A DNA stretch of 64,000 nt from Zygnema cylindricum (Eukaryota; Streptophyta; Zygnematophyceae; Zygnematales; Zygnemataceae): assembly GCA_037447655.1 (NCBI GenBank), contig JBBHKE010000310.1:81497-145496 (forward strand). The letters are read 5' to 3'. Shown in pieces: positions 1-10,322 of this stretch. Position 1 is the stretch's first letter; the number at the start of each line of letters is the position of its first letter. Position numbers and translations under genes: made by a program. The notes beneath the pieces are model-generated. The model was not told the origin of the DNA. It saw nothing but the letters and a program-made list of their open reading frames with translations, and ran no database searches.

Positions 1-554
1 CCTTGGCGTCGAATAGCTCAAGTTTTTTACATTGGATTGCATTTGTGTTATCCTTACATTTTGTCAACGTTGACCGGATTTTACCCTCTGCTGCCAATTG
101 TTTCTTATATTGCATTTCCGAGTTTACATTTATATTTTTTCAACTTTGACTTTACTTTTGACTTCAGGTGGTCGGCCCCTTAATAGCTACAATGGCAGCA
201 CAGCTACTTCGGCGGTGGCTCTGAAAGAGTCGGCAGTTACTGGAGGATCGCTTAATTTCATAGGGTCAACAGATCCACTTGTCATCAAGCCATTAGCACA
301 TGAAAAAAGAATACTTTTAGTCAGACATGGCTTGAGTATTTGGAATGACGAAGGTCGTGTTCAGGTGATTGTTTTTGTTTCCACCCTTAATTTTCAACCA
401 TCACCTATTTACGTGAATTTTCATGTTCCCGCGCTAAAACTTTCAAGCATCACAGTTTTTTGTGGATTTTTGTCTCCACGCTTTAATTTTCAACCATCAA
501 AATTTATGGATATGGTGGTCTGACCTCGACTACTCTTTCTTTTAAACTTGTGAT
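1..554 (+). repeat. Direct duplicate, copy 1 (identical to 5160-5713)
   Basis: This block reappears at 5160-5713 with no difference that I could see. The match runs from the first base of the window, so the true repeat may start earlier, and it stops at 554 where the two flanks diverge. It contains the first recognisable phosphatase exon with its splice sites. Identity over introns as well as exon means a very recent duplication, gene conversion or an assembly artefact. Confidence 0.95.
167..364 (+). pseudogene. Duplicate phosphatase exon (histidine phosphatase N-terminal part)
   Basis: The exon lies between an acceptor ending in CAG (to 166) and a GTGATT donor at 365. It encodes the start of a histidine phosphatase domain, with the catalytic RHG signature seen in ILLVRHGLSIWNDEGRVQ. 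The next exon needed for the domain (starting GSSNLSLLSEKG) follows the second copy at 5857 but not this copy before the second copy begins. It could be an alternative first exon spliced over the second copy, or a dead duplicate. It is called pseudogene because of the missing downstream partner; the exon itself has no damage. Confidence 0.6.
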
Positions 555-1706
555 GTAAGAGTTAGTACATGATATACACATGTTCCAGTAAGTAATTCCC
601 ATCTTTGTATTGATGTTTTTACTTCCTTCCTAGTGCTTCAAGTATTGAAGTGGGTTCTCAGGCTGTTCAAAACACCGGAGAGAATTAGTTCATCATTGCA
701 TCACATTGTATTGTGAAGAGTTTTTGGAGAAATAGTTCACATTCGATTGCCACCTTGGAAAATTGTAGTTTTACATCACATTGATAATTGAGAAGTGGTA
801 GCACTTAAAAGGAGTCTTGAAACTTCTCCTTAGTTGCAATGGCCTACATAAGCTGTGTTCAGAAATGTGTTTGGCTATTTATCTCTTTGTAATATATAGC
901 CTGAGGGACGCTCAAAGGTGTTATTGTTGTATTCTGATAGGAAGCATAACAGAATTTTGAGATAGGCTGTAAGATCTGTCATTCTTTTACACCATTATAC
1001 TGTCGACGTTGCTTTCTGGAATTGGCTAATAATTTGAGCATTTTTTAAGTACAGACCTTCGATTATCACCATATCAGTTGTTCTGCCCTTCTTCTTAAAA
1101 ATCAGCTGTGGAGAAATTCAGTACTCGCATCAGTGTACTAAAATGGAATATCCACACCAGTGTTTGACTTTCAGGATGTATGCTTCCAGAATGTGCAAAC
1201 CTTGGAACTGTAATCAGCACTTATTTCTGCTGAATTGAAAGGTTTCTAGTCCATACATACTTGTGCAGTCTTAAACTAAAACAACAAGTACAATATATAT
1301 ATGTCTAGTTCTGCATTACCAAAAATCTGCAAGTGAATGAAGGAAGCATGTTGTTGACCAGTATTTGCACGTCTGCGTGTGCTCACGTTGAGAATGGCCT
1401 TGTTCGGATGTGATTTGATTCCTTGGTCAAATTCCCAGATTTACACCTAATGTCAGTTTTTTTGGGAACCTACAGCTTGGGATGTGTATAACATGCTTAT
1501 GTCTACATTTTAAATCGTCGGCTTTATTAAATGCTCTTCTGAAGAATGATGTAGACCTACTCTCGTTACCGTTTATCGGATACGTTTATTCGCGCTTACT
1601 GGACTCGCTACCCCTTTTTACCCTTTTTTACCTCTGTTGCTTTAACTTCAACTATAATACCTTCTAAATATAAGTGAGGACAGGCCTTAAAAGGGGAAAG
1701 TACAGT
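555..1706. other. Intergenic or intronic spacer
   Basis: AT-rich sequence between the first exon copy and the nested inverted-repeat cluster. I see no exon-like conservation, RNA gene or repeat here; the short open frames have no recognisable protein features. Confidence 0.5.
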
Positions 1707-1723
1707 TACACCGTGTATCGTTA

Positions 1724-2265
1724 CACCGTGAATCGTAATTAAAGCAAAGAAATAATTAGAGTAAAAAAATGAAAGAAAAACAATTAGAGTTATTAGCTCT
1801 AATTTGGGCAATCAACCCTTTTCAAAAAAAAAAATTACTCTAATTTATCAATAAATCTAATTTGGGTTTCTTTCTGTAATAACTATCTGCGCTGAATATC
1901 TTTACTGTAAATTAGGTACAAGTACAGAATCTGGCAAAACGTACAGTTTCACGTCATTATGACGTTTGCACTTCGCGGTTTGTGAACGCAGTTACATGAT
2001 AACGGCCTGTATTAAATCATTTTTTGTACTTTTATAGTTAATAAAGTACTATTTTAGTTAATGAAGTGCAGATTTGCACGGTCAGACACCGACCGTACGC
2101 CACACTATTAATAATGGCACTATATTAGAGTTGTTAACGCTGATTCAAAAAGTACCTCAAATAATGTAAAGAATAATTTAGAATTATGTACTCTATTTAC
2201 GGTGATAGAGTCAAAATTAGGGGTGACGGAATTAGCGTATATAACATTAATTACGATTCGCGGTG
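1724..2265. mobile_element. TA-flanked MITE, long type (542 bp)
   Basis: Termini are CACCGTGAATCGTAATTA and its near inverse TTAATTACGATTCGCGGTG, each next to TA. The interior matches the elements at 14529, 18603 and 58583: a block with TACAGTTT..CGTCATTATGACG, a TTAAATCATT..TTTGTAC stretch and a CGGTC-centred hairpin followed by CCACACTATT. It has no coding capacity and is presumably moved by a Tc1/mariner-type transposase encoded elsewhere (inference from the TA target). Confidence 0.8.
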
Positions 2266-2270
2266 TAGTA

Positions 2271-2785
2271 CACCGTGAATCGCTATTAGCGTTCATGACT
2301 CTAATTGAGGTTCCCCTTTTTTTTTTCGGCAAATTCTCAAATAGAATTAATCATTGTAAATGTTCTTAAACGTTATTTGAGGTACCAACTTACTATGTTT
2401 AATAACTCAAATACAGTGCCGCTTTAAATAGTGTGGTGTACGGTCTGTCAGATCCGTACTATTTTGTAATTTTTAAAGTAGAAAAGTACAGAAAAAATAT
2501 TTACGCTATCGCGCGCACATGTAAACGTGCTCTGAAAAAAACGATGAAATGAGGTCGGCAATGAAATGGCGTACTATTTGACCAATTTCGTACATGCACA
2601 TATTTTAGTATGAAGATATTATGCGCCGACAATTATTACAAAAGCAGTTTACAAATTAGAGTTAATGATAAATTAGAATAAATATTTTTTTGGAAAAAAT
2701 TGAAATTCCCAATTAGCGTAAATAACGCTAATTGTTCCATTACGCTACAGTATCTATTTCATTACGCTAATAGGGATTCACGGTG
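2271..2785. mobile_element. TA-flanked MITE (515 bp)
   Basis: Starts CACCGTGAATCGCTATTAGCG and ends CGCTAATAGGGATTCACGGTG, with TA on both sides. It contains GTGTGGTGTACGGTCTGTCAGATCCGTAC, a hairpin-like block shared in variant form with the other elements. Non-coding. Confidence 0.65.
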
Positions 2786-3217
2786 TAGTGTTAAACACTA
2801 ATAGCGATACACGGTGTATCTTTCCATCTTCCAGGAGCCGCCCCCGAGGGAAGTGAAAGATCTTGCGTGGTCCACTTACAGTAATTGTGCAGTTTTTGGC
2901 CGTCCAGATTAAAATCTTACGGCCACAAATTACGCAATCAGAGTAAATAATGGCACGACGAGACTGCGCGCAAAAGGTTGCAAACTCGACGTTTCTGTGT
3001 AGGAAAGCGGTTTGCTTTGGTGAAAACAAAGGGTACCTCCGATCGGCTTTTGGCTCATTCGCGCGGTTTTTGGCCGTCCAGATTCCAGAATTCCAGATGA
3101 GAATGTACGGCTATAAATTGCGCAGTCATTTAATGTCCCGAAAACTGCCCAAAAGCCAATAGGTAAAAAGCGTGCGTTCGTGAGTATTTGACTATTTTCC
3201 ACATAGAAAGTACAGTA

Positions 3218-3415
3218 CACCGCCAATCGCTATTAGAGTGTATAACGCTAGTTCAGTGCCCCTAAATTTTGACCCCAAAACCTGAAATAGAATTAATAAC
3301 GCTATTTAAGTAAGTGGACCATAATCTGCCACGTCTCAGGCACTAAATTAGAATCAATAACGCTAATTATTTTTTGACGCTATTTAATCCTTGACTCTAA
3401 TAGCGATTGGCGGTG
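3218..3415. mobile_element. TA-flanked MITE, short type (198 bp)
   Basis: Perfect terminal repeats CACCGCCAATCGCTATTAGAGT / ACTCTAATAGCGATTGGCGGTG, except for one base, flanked by TA at 3216-3217 and 3416-3417. The centre (GTGGACCATAATCTGCCACGTCTC, CAGGCACTAAATTAGAAT) is shared with the short elements at 58074 and 59311, showing one short subfamily with divergent ends. Confidence 0.85.
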
Positions 3416-3646
3416 TAGTGCATGGGAAAACAGTTTTGTTTTACAGCTTATCGTTATTAGGGTTGACACTACCAGTTTCTCTGCCGGCTGTTTTTCTGTT
3501 ACTGAACACAAAATAGCGCTGATAAAAATATTTTTTCCTTCAAAACAATAAATTTGATTAACGGTCATTATTCGTCCAGGCAACTGGAACTGTAACTAGA
3601 ATTTTTAACGCTAAATTAAACCCGGCGCCGTTTAATTTCTTAACGC

Positions 3647-3662
3647 TAATAGCGATTCACGG
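3647..3662. mobile_element. Unpaired right end of a TA-flanked element
   Basis: CTAATAGCGATTCACGGTG followed by TA is a right terminus of the same family. A matching left end would be 2271 (perfect inverse over 20 bases). It is therefore either the true end of a larger composite of 2271-3662 or a relic. Confidence 0.5.
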
Positions 3663-4840
3663 TGTACTACAAAAAGCAAATTTGCGCGACGTGAAAATTA
3701 TCGCTGGGTGATCGCAGCAATTTATGGCCCTTCTAAGGCTGCGATTTTCACCGCAATATGTGGCTTTTCTTAGAAAGCAAATTGGACTACCCGAAAATAT
3801 CATGACGGCATTGACAGCAATAAATAGCCACTTGGAGGGTTAGGATTTATCCTCTGAATTGGCATTTATTAAAAGATATCTATGTGCCAACAGGATCCTT
3901 CGAAGTGATTGTCCCCTTTCAAATATCTTTATTCCTTGACCTTGCTGGACAATGTTTACTGCTGAAGTTTCTTGTAAGCAAAACCTTCTGAACGTCTTTC
4001 TTATTGGCAAAGCAAATCTTTCTTGGAAGAAGAGCTTCTACTGCTGACAATCTGAATATGCAGGAGTGTAAAAGTTATAATAACAATTACTAAATTGAAG
4101 CAGAAAAGAAATAAAATATGGCCATTTCTACAGTTAGGATCGGCTGTTTAGGATCAGGATTTGTCGAACAGTTTGTTGAAAGCAGCAGTTTCAAGAATGG
4201 GAGTGACTGTAGAAAGCTTAGGTGGCAAACCTCTGTACAGAAGCAGAAATGTTTTTTTGAAAATTTAATTGGAGTCAGTCATAGAGTAACATCATGTGAA
4301 AGTCTCTTTGAGAATTCTAAACATATTGCCTCTGCTACTACAGTGATGGGAGAATCTTCAAGTATGGTTCTAGTCTTTGGTGATTATATGGTTTCCTATT
4401 TGAAAAGCATTGTTTTTTGTTATTGCTGGTATCATTATTGTAATAATTGTACCTATTTTCACTATGGCTTTTTGAATTGTTTTCGACAATTTTTTTCTTT
4501 TCAATTTTTTGTGAAGCAAGAAAAAGTTGAAAAGCGTTATTTTTTTAATAACAGCTTTAGCTCATAGTTTAAGCTTTAATTGTCCTATCTTAAAGCCAAT
4601 TCAAATTTATGTTTTGAACAAAGCATTAATGCGAAATTTGTTGAGCTGGCATTGGATGCATGCAATTTCCTAAATTTCTAAAGAGTAATTTGACTTAAGC
4701 CTTTGTAATAGCACCGGAAGAAGACCTGAATGAAGCTTGCCCCTTGTTATACATCGACACCAATTTATTATCCATCATCATTTTTTTATCAATTTGTGGC
4801 TAGAAAGTAACCCGCTTTTTCTCAAACTTGACTTGCTATT
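3663..4840. other. Spacer without recognised gene
   Basis: AT-rich sequence. It contains an open frame of 149 codons at 4118-4567 that is rich in F, Y, C and S. It has no domain I recognise and low-complexity composition, so I do not call it a gene. Confidence 0.4.
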
Positions 4841-4859
4841 TATCGTCAATTTTTAGATT

Positions 4860-5325
4860 TACATTTGTTAACCTCGTAATTGTCAACTTCGACCTTACTT
4901 TTGCCCTCGGGTGGTCTGCTTCGATTTAAACTTGGCTTGTTATTTTGAACCTTCATTCTTTAGTTTACATTTATTGACCTCATTTTTGTCAACTTTGGCT
5001 TTACTTTTGCCCTTAGTGATCTACTTCACTTCAAACTCGACTTGTTTCTAATCTTAATTCTTTGGTTGACAATTTTTAACCTCATTTTTGTCCTCAGGGT
5101 GGTCGTCAAAAATCCCATTTGCTAACCTAATTTCTTGGCAACTTTGAATTTACTTTTGTCCTTGGCGTCGAATAGCTCAAGTTTTTTACATTGGATTGCA
5201 TTTGTGTTATCCTTACATTTTGTCAACGTTGACCGGATTTTACCCTCTGCTGCCAATTGTTTCTTATATTGCATTTCCGAGTTTACATTTATATTTTTTC
5301 AACTTTGACTTTACTTTTGACTTCA
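4860..5325 (+). repeat. Decaying tandem copies of the exon acceptor region
   Basis: The phrase TTTGTCAACTTTGAC..TTACTTTTG followed by a CTC/TTC(A)GG-GTGGTC acceptor-like edge recurs at about 4880-4925, 4980-5020, 5085-5110 and 5150-5165, before the genuine acceptor at 5320-5326. Each upstream copy is more diverged. The copies include the first bases of the exon. This is an exon-border echo (see findings). Confidence 0.65.
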
Positions 5326-5713
5326 GGTGGTCGGCCCCTTAATAGCTACAATGGCAGCACAGCTACTTCGGCGGTGGCTCTGAAAGAGTCGGCAGTTACT
5401 GGAGGATCGCTTAATTTCATAGGGTCAACAGATCCACTTGTCATCAAGCCATTAGCACATGAAAAAAGAATACTTTTAGTCAGACATGGCTTGAGTATTT
5501 GGAATGACGAAGGTCGTGTTCAGGTGATTGTTTTTGTTTCCACCCTTAATTTTCAACCATCACCTATTTACGTGAATTTTCATGTTCCCGCGCTAAAACT
5601 TTCAAGCATCACAGTTTTTTGTGGATTTTTGTCTCCACGCTTTAATTTTCAACCATCAAAATTTATGGATATGGTGGTCTGACCTCGACTACTCTTTCTT
5701 TTAAACTTGTGAT
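5160..5713 (+). repeat. Direct duplicate, copy 2 (identical to 1-554)
   Basis: Second copy of the opening block, offset 5159. It continues into the exon series of the phosphatase gene, so this copy is the one joined to the rest of the gene. Confidence 0.95.
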
Positions 5714-8700
5714 AGGTTTCATCATATTCTAAAGCCATTTTTTAAAGTAGTTTTTTTCTTTTACATCAAGCCTCTGCTCCAAAATGTTGTAATGTTGTCC
5801 TTGGTTGAAAGTACATGTATTTGACTGAAATGTATGCTGTGCTTGTTTTTTGGCAGGGAAGTTCTAATCTATCACTTTTGTCCGAAAAGGGCAAACTTCA
5901 AGCACTGAAATGTAAACAGGCACTAGCGAAAATTAAGTTTGATCAATGTTTCTCCAGTCCAATATCAAGGGCGAAGGTGAGAATGATGTATGATTTTGTA
6001 CATTGCGTAAGACAGTTGCCATGGGAAGACCATTTTGTCTTTGTCGGCATCAGAGAGGAAATTTTGTGAAAACTAAAGTTTCAAAATTTGTAGCCTTTAG
6101 CCCAAGTTTAGACTGTTTTTGCATGACATTTGTTCTGAAAATTGTCCATGTTTTAAATATTATCTTTCGGCTTGACTGTTTCTGCATAACGTCGTTTTGC
6201 ATGAAATTGTTTTAACATTTGCTCATGTCTAAAATTTTATCTGGACAGCCCTGGTTGTCTTGTGCAAGTTTCATGTCTCTCTCTTTGAGCAGTACATTTG
6301 TTTGTGGTAAGGTCCACATTGTCACGTTGAATGAGTTGCTATCATAGTAAAATATTTTTACAAGTTGTGTGGGCGTGCTTGAGTATACTTGTCCACCATT
6401 TTCGAGTGGTGAAGGTGACTGGAGAGCGTCATGCAAATTTGGAGACTGCCTACTTGTGCACAGGATATTTTCGATATGTGGTTTAAACTGAAGAATTTTG
6501 AGGATAATTGTTTAAAGCACAATTTTTGTGTCGCAAAGAAAGCTGAAGGGAGGAATTTGTGTTCTTCATAATACTAAATTGATTTCGTCAACTATGTCAG
6601 TCCTTATGCCGCAAGTCTCATAGGGTTATTATCGAAGTTTTTACCATCATTTCACTTGTTTTATGAGTAACTGTATATACTACACTTCAAAAACTTTATA
6701 AACTGTATGATTATTCACGTTTTAACTTCGAAACAAGGGTAAACTGTGATAATGTAATCACCTTATCATTTGAGTGTCAGATTTTTAACCACTATATTAA
6801 AGCTAAGCACGCACGGTGGGTTTTTTCCAATCCTTAGAGGGGACATGGCCTCTTTGATTAATTTTGAAAAATAAGCGATTGACTAGTGACAAAAACATTA
6901 TGTGTTGAATATGTTCAGTGAAAATATAAATATTGACAAATAGGGAATCGTAACCTGTTTCCATTTTCCAAGTGTTAACTTAGTTAACTTAATAAGTTAA
7001 GGGTGCCTGCTTTCTAATTGGGTCTCTCCTCATAAAGTACGTGAAAGTCCTACATTGTAGACATGCTTTTTAGAGGCAGAGAATTTACTTTTTTTTGCCA
7101 CCTTCAGCTATCTGTCTCTGATTTTTTTTTTTATTCCATGCAGTCGAGTGCGGAGCTTATTTGGGAGGACAGAGAGGAACCCCTCTTTTTCTTGAATTCC
7201 TTAAGGGAGGCTAATCTTCTATTTTTAGAGGGCATGCTAAATGGTGAGAGTTTGCCCACCGATAGGAATTGGTTTGCCTGTTCTTTAGGTGTCTTACACC
7301 ATCTTTTAAAATAAAAAAACTGATAGTGATAAAAGATATCGTTTGAAGTGTATCGACTACGGTATCCTGGTGGGTATTTTATAGTGTTGGGTATCGGGTA
7401 AATTCATATCGCGATAATTTCGATATTCGATATATCGAATATCGATCGAGCAGATTCCTCGATATATCGAACTGGGACCAACATAAATTATCGCGATATA
7501 TTGCAAAAACTGGAGTCCGTACAGTCCTAGTACGAAAATCCGGGCCAGTAGAGGGTTTTGAAAAAAAATAAAAAAAAAATTAATGCCTAGATATATCGCG
7601 ATAATTTGGTTTTCGATATATCGATTATCGGGTACCTGAAATTCGATATATATCGAATATCGGCGAAAAGTCCTCGATACCCAACACTAGTATTTTAACC
7701 AACTTTCACGGCACTTGCTCAAAACGGTAGATATCCTTCGACTCTTAAGTGATAAAAATATTGTTTTAAGAGTATCCAGGTGGATATTTGACCAGCTTTC
7801 ATTGCCATTATAGACATCCTTAGATACGTAAATACAGAAGATTTGATGGAATCTGTTAACATGTCAGGTGTAGGATGCATTATCCGCTCAAATGGGCTGA
7901 GACAAAATGGCAATGTTGCCAATAATTTACATAGGTTGAATCTTAAGCTTTTATGTTTTGCACGCATTGCAGTACAATACAAGTCATTGGGTTATGGGTC
8001 TTATCGGTGCGTTTCTTGAGAAGAGCATGAGTTGAAACCATGAGTTGCAAATAGACCCTCAAGACCTGCAGAGGTTGCAGCCTCATAAAAAGATTATATA
8101 CTGTTTTCCTTTATTGACTGGTAGTGGTTGCAAACTTTCCAAAGTATATGCAAACTTCTTCTCATTTCATTTTAGGCGATGTGAACTAAGTCAAGCACAC
8201 TACAGAACAGTGATTTGTCGATCTGCTTCACAGTATTGTCGGTTAATGTTTAAGTTCCTTGTCTTCTTTTTTCTCCATAGAGGACGCCAAGAAACAATTT
8301 CCCGAGCTCTTTGGAGCTTGGAGGGAAGACCCTGCCAATTTTAATGTGAATGGAGTCTATCCGGTCCGAAGCCTCTGGAATGAAGCGAGGAAGGCGTGGG
8401 ACGATATTTTATCGGCTCCGGTAGGTCATTTTTCTTTTTCCTTTTTTTTTTTTTTTTTTGGTCACAGTCGAGCAATGGGAAATTGGAGGACATAGTGATT
8501 CAAAAGTGGAAAACGAGAGAAATAGGAATAAGGAAAAATATTAGAGGAAAGGAGAACACAGAGAGTCAGGGAGGGAGAGGGAGGGAGGGAGAGGGAGGGA
8601 GAGGAGAGAGGGAGAGGGGGAGGGGGAAGGGGAGGGAGAAGGAGAGGCAGAGAGGGGGAGGAAGGGGAAGGGGAGGGAGAGGAAAGGAGAGAGGGGGCGG

Positions 8701-10322
8701 GGGGGAGGAGGGCTGGGTGGGGAGGGGGGAGGGGGAGGGGGGGGGGAGGGAAGGCTCTGCACCTAAGTTAGGGAGGGCGGAAGAGGGGGGAGGCTTTGCA
8801 CCTAAATAACCATCATATCGTGTGCAATATGTCTCCTTTAAGACCCTTTTTATTCCCTAAAAAGTTGCATGTCAGTAGCTTTATCTTCTTGTTGACATAC
8901 ATTTTGTGCCTCCCATTATGCTCATGCGAATCTTCGTCATTTTCTGGTCCCTTTTTTTTTAATACCTGTATATTTTTAATGAAGGAGATAACTGTATCGT
9001 TTACCTCAAATTTTTCTTTCTTAAAGCTAGTATAGAAATTTCCCTTCCCTGAAACAGAAAAACCTTTCCTTCAATTCTTGCAACTTTCGATGGTCTTAAG
9101 CAAAGTCACCCACTCTTTCAATTAGGGTTGGATGCAAACAATTTTCAGTGATTTCATGTAAAATGTGTAGAAAATATGTTTGTCGAGTATCTAATGACAC
9201 CATCAATTTTGTTTTGTTGTTTTGTTATCGATTTTATCATAATATTTTATGGGGCAATGGCCAATTTTCAGGGGGAAAAAATCCTCGTGGTTACACATAA
9301 ATCTATTCTCCGAGCTCTTATTTGTACGGCCCTCGGCTTGGGACCAGAAAGGTGGGTTCCTCAAAATCCAGGGAGGGGGGGGAGGGAGAGAGCGAGAGCT
9401 AGAGAGAAAGAGGGAGAGGGAGAGAGAAAGGAACGTGAGAGGGAGAGGGTGAGGGGGAGAGAAAAGAAGGGAGAGGGAGAGGGAGAGGGTGAGGGGAAGT
9501 GAAACGTAGAGGTAGAGGGAGCAGAAGAGGGAGAGGGAGAGGGAGAGGGAAGGTGGAGGGGAGGGGAGAGGGAAGGATGGAGAGAGGGAAGATAAGTTTT
9601 ATGGCATCGTTCAATTTTTCGTGGATAACTGAGTCGATTCTTTAGGACTTTCTGTGACTCGATCATTTGCATTAATTGTTTGAAGGACGGAGGTTGTGAC
9701 AGTATTTTTCAGAGAGATGAGTGAAGTTTTATAAAAAAAATGTTAGCTATATGCATATTAAAACTGTCTTCCATGTATGAACATATGGGAATCTTTGTAT
9801 GGGACCGTTTCTCAAAACAGGCCCCATTGTAAAGGATGTTTTTGGGTGTCGTTATGAATGATGTTTTTTCCAGTCCTGTTTAGTTTTCATCAGTACACCT
9901 TTTATGGGTTTTAGCGTTAATGGTTTTTTCGGCGTTTAAACTTAATTTTATCTCTGTACACTCGTCACAGTATTAATCTGACGGCTGGGATAGAAAGGTA
10001 CATCCTGATTAATGGTCTCCAAATGAAAAGGTTGATTTGTATACTGAAAAACCCATTAACACTAATACTGATGCATATAGTGAACCTACATCTCTTGATT
10101 CTAATTGAGAGAGGTTCTAATTCTTATTGCCTCACTTGAACTTGAGAGAGAGCTTCTAAGAGAGAGGTTCTAATTCTTCTTATTCTCTTGTTTGCAGATT
10201 TCGTGCCGTTGACATTAACAATGGAGGGATAAGTGTTTTCACGGTCAACAAAAGAGGAGAACCAATGTTGGAGGCGTTGAATATGACGGCCCATTTGCAC
10301 TCTGACCAGGTGTATTATGACC
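5326..10322 (+). CDS. Histidine phosphatase, plant 2-carboxy-D-arabinitol-1-phosphatase / PGM-like (multi-exon, 5' end not in view)
   Basis: Visible exons: 5326-5523, 5857-5976, 7144-7243, 8281-8420, 9272-9351 and 10198-10309, all with GT-AG borders and compatible phases. Joined, they read as a histidine phosphatase. The RHG motif (LLVRHGLSIWNDEGRVQ) carries the phospho-accepting histidine. Then come CFSSPISRAK (substrate-side arginine), a WREDPANF..VYPVRSLW block typical of the plant chloroplast-type members, and LVVTHKSILRALICTALG with the second catalytic histidine. The last exon ends HLHSDQ; reading on into the intron gives VYYDL and a TGA at 10320-10322, a possible stop. In plants this family is linked to dephosphorylation of Rubisco-inhibiting sugar phosphates or is of unknown substrate; substrate here is inference. 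Upstream exons (transit peptide) are not recognised. The last exon is repeated at 20995 in the segmental duplication. Confidence 0.85.
7374..7697. mobile_element. hAT-like MITE with perfect 8-bp target duplication
   Basis: The element 7382-7689 (308 bp) begins TAGTGTTGGGTATCG and ends CGATACCCAACACTA, exact inverted repeats. It is flanked by the identical octamer GTATTTTA at 7374-7381 and 7690-7697. The interior is made of ATATCG/CGATAT repeats and can fold on itself. An 8-bp target duplication and TA(G)..-type termini fit the hAT superfamily. It lies in the intron between exons at 7144 and 8281 of the phosphatase gene. No coding capacity. Confidence 0.9.
8560..8790. repeat. Purine microsatellite (GGGAGA-type)
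   Basis: Impure G/A tract on the plus strand just after the exon ending at 8420, within the phosphatase intron. Open frames across it are artefacts of the repeat. Confidence 0.9.
9362..9595. repeat. Purine microsatellite at the donor side of an exon
   Basis: GGGAGA-type tract that starts 11 bases after the donor of the exon ending at 9351. A related tract at 19985-20285 carries the same interruption GAAGTGAAACGTAGAGGTAGAGGG, so the tract was part of the segmental duplication. Confidence 0.9.

Larger units (their letters stand above)
1709..2815. mobile_element. Nested cluster of TA-flanked inverted-repeat elements
   Basis: The outer ends CACCGTGTATCG (1709) and CGATACACGGTG (to 2815) are exact inverted repeats flanked by TA. 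Removing the two inner elements (1724-2265 and about 2271-2785) leaves an outer element of only about 45 bases, so the inner ones landed at TA sites close to its end. No transposase frame is present. The pairing of ends is my reading; the left end at 2271 would also pair well with the right end near 3662. Confidence 0.7.

Noticed and set aside
4118-4567. 149-codon frame starting MAISTVRIGC
   Set aside because: No domain, no splice-linked partner and a composition like AT-rich non-coding sequence; length alone is not support.
8541-8809. Proline/serine-rich or arginine/glycine-rich frames
   Set aside because: Shadows of the purine microsatellite in the phosphatase intron.
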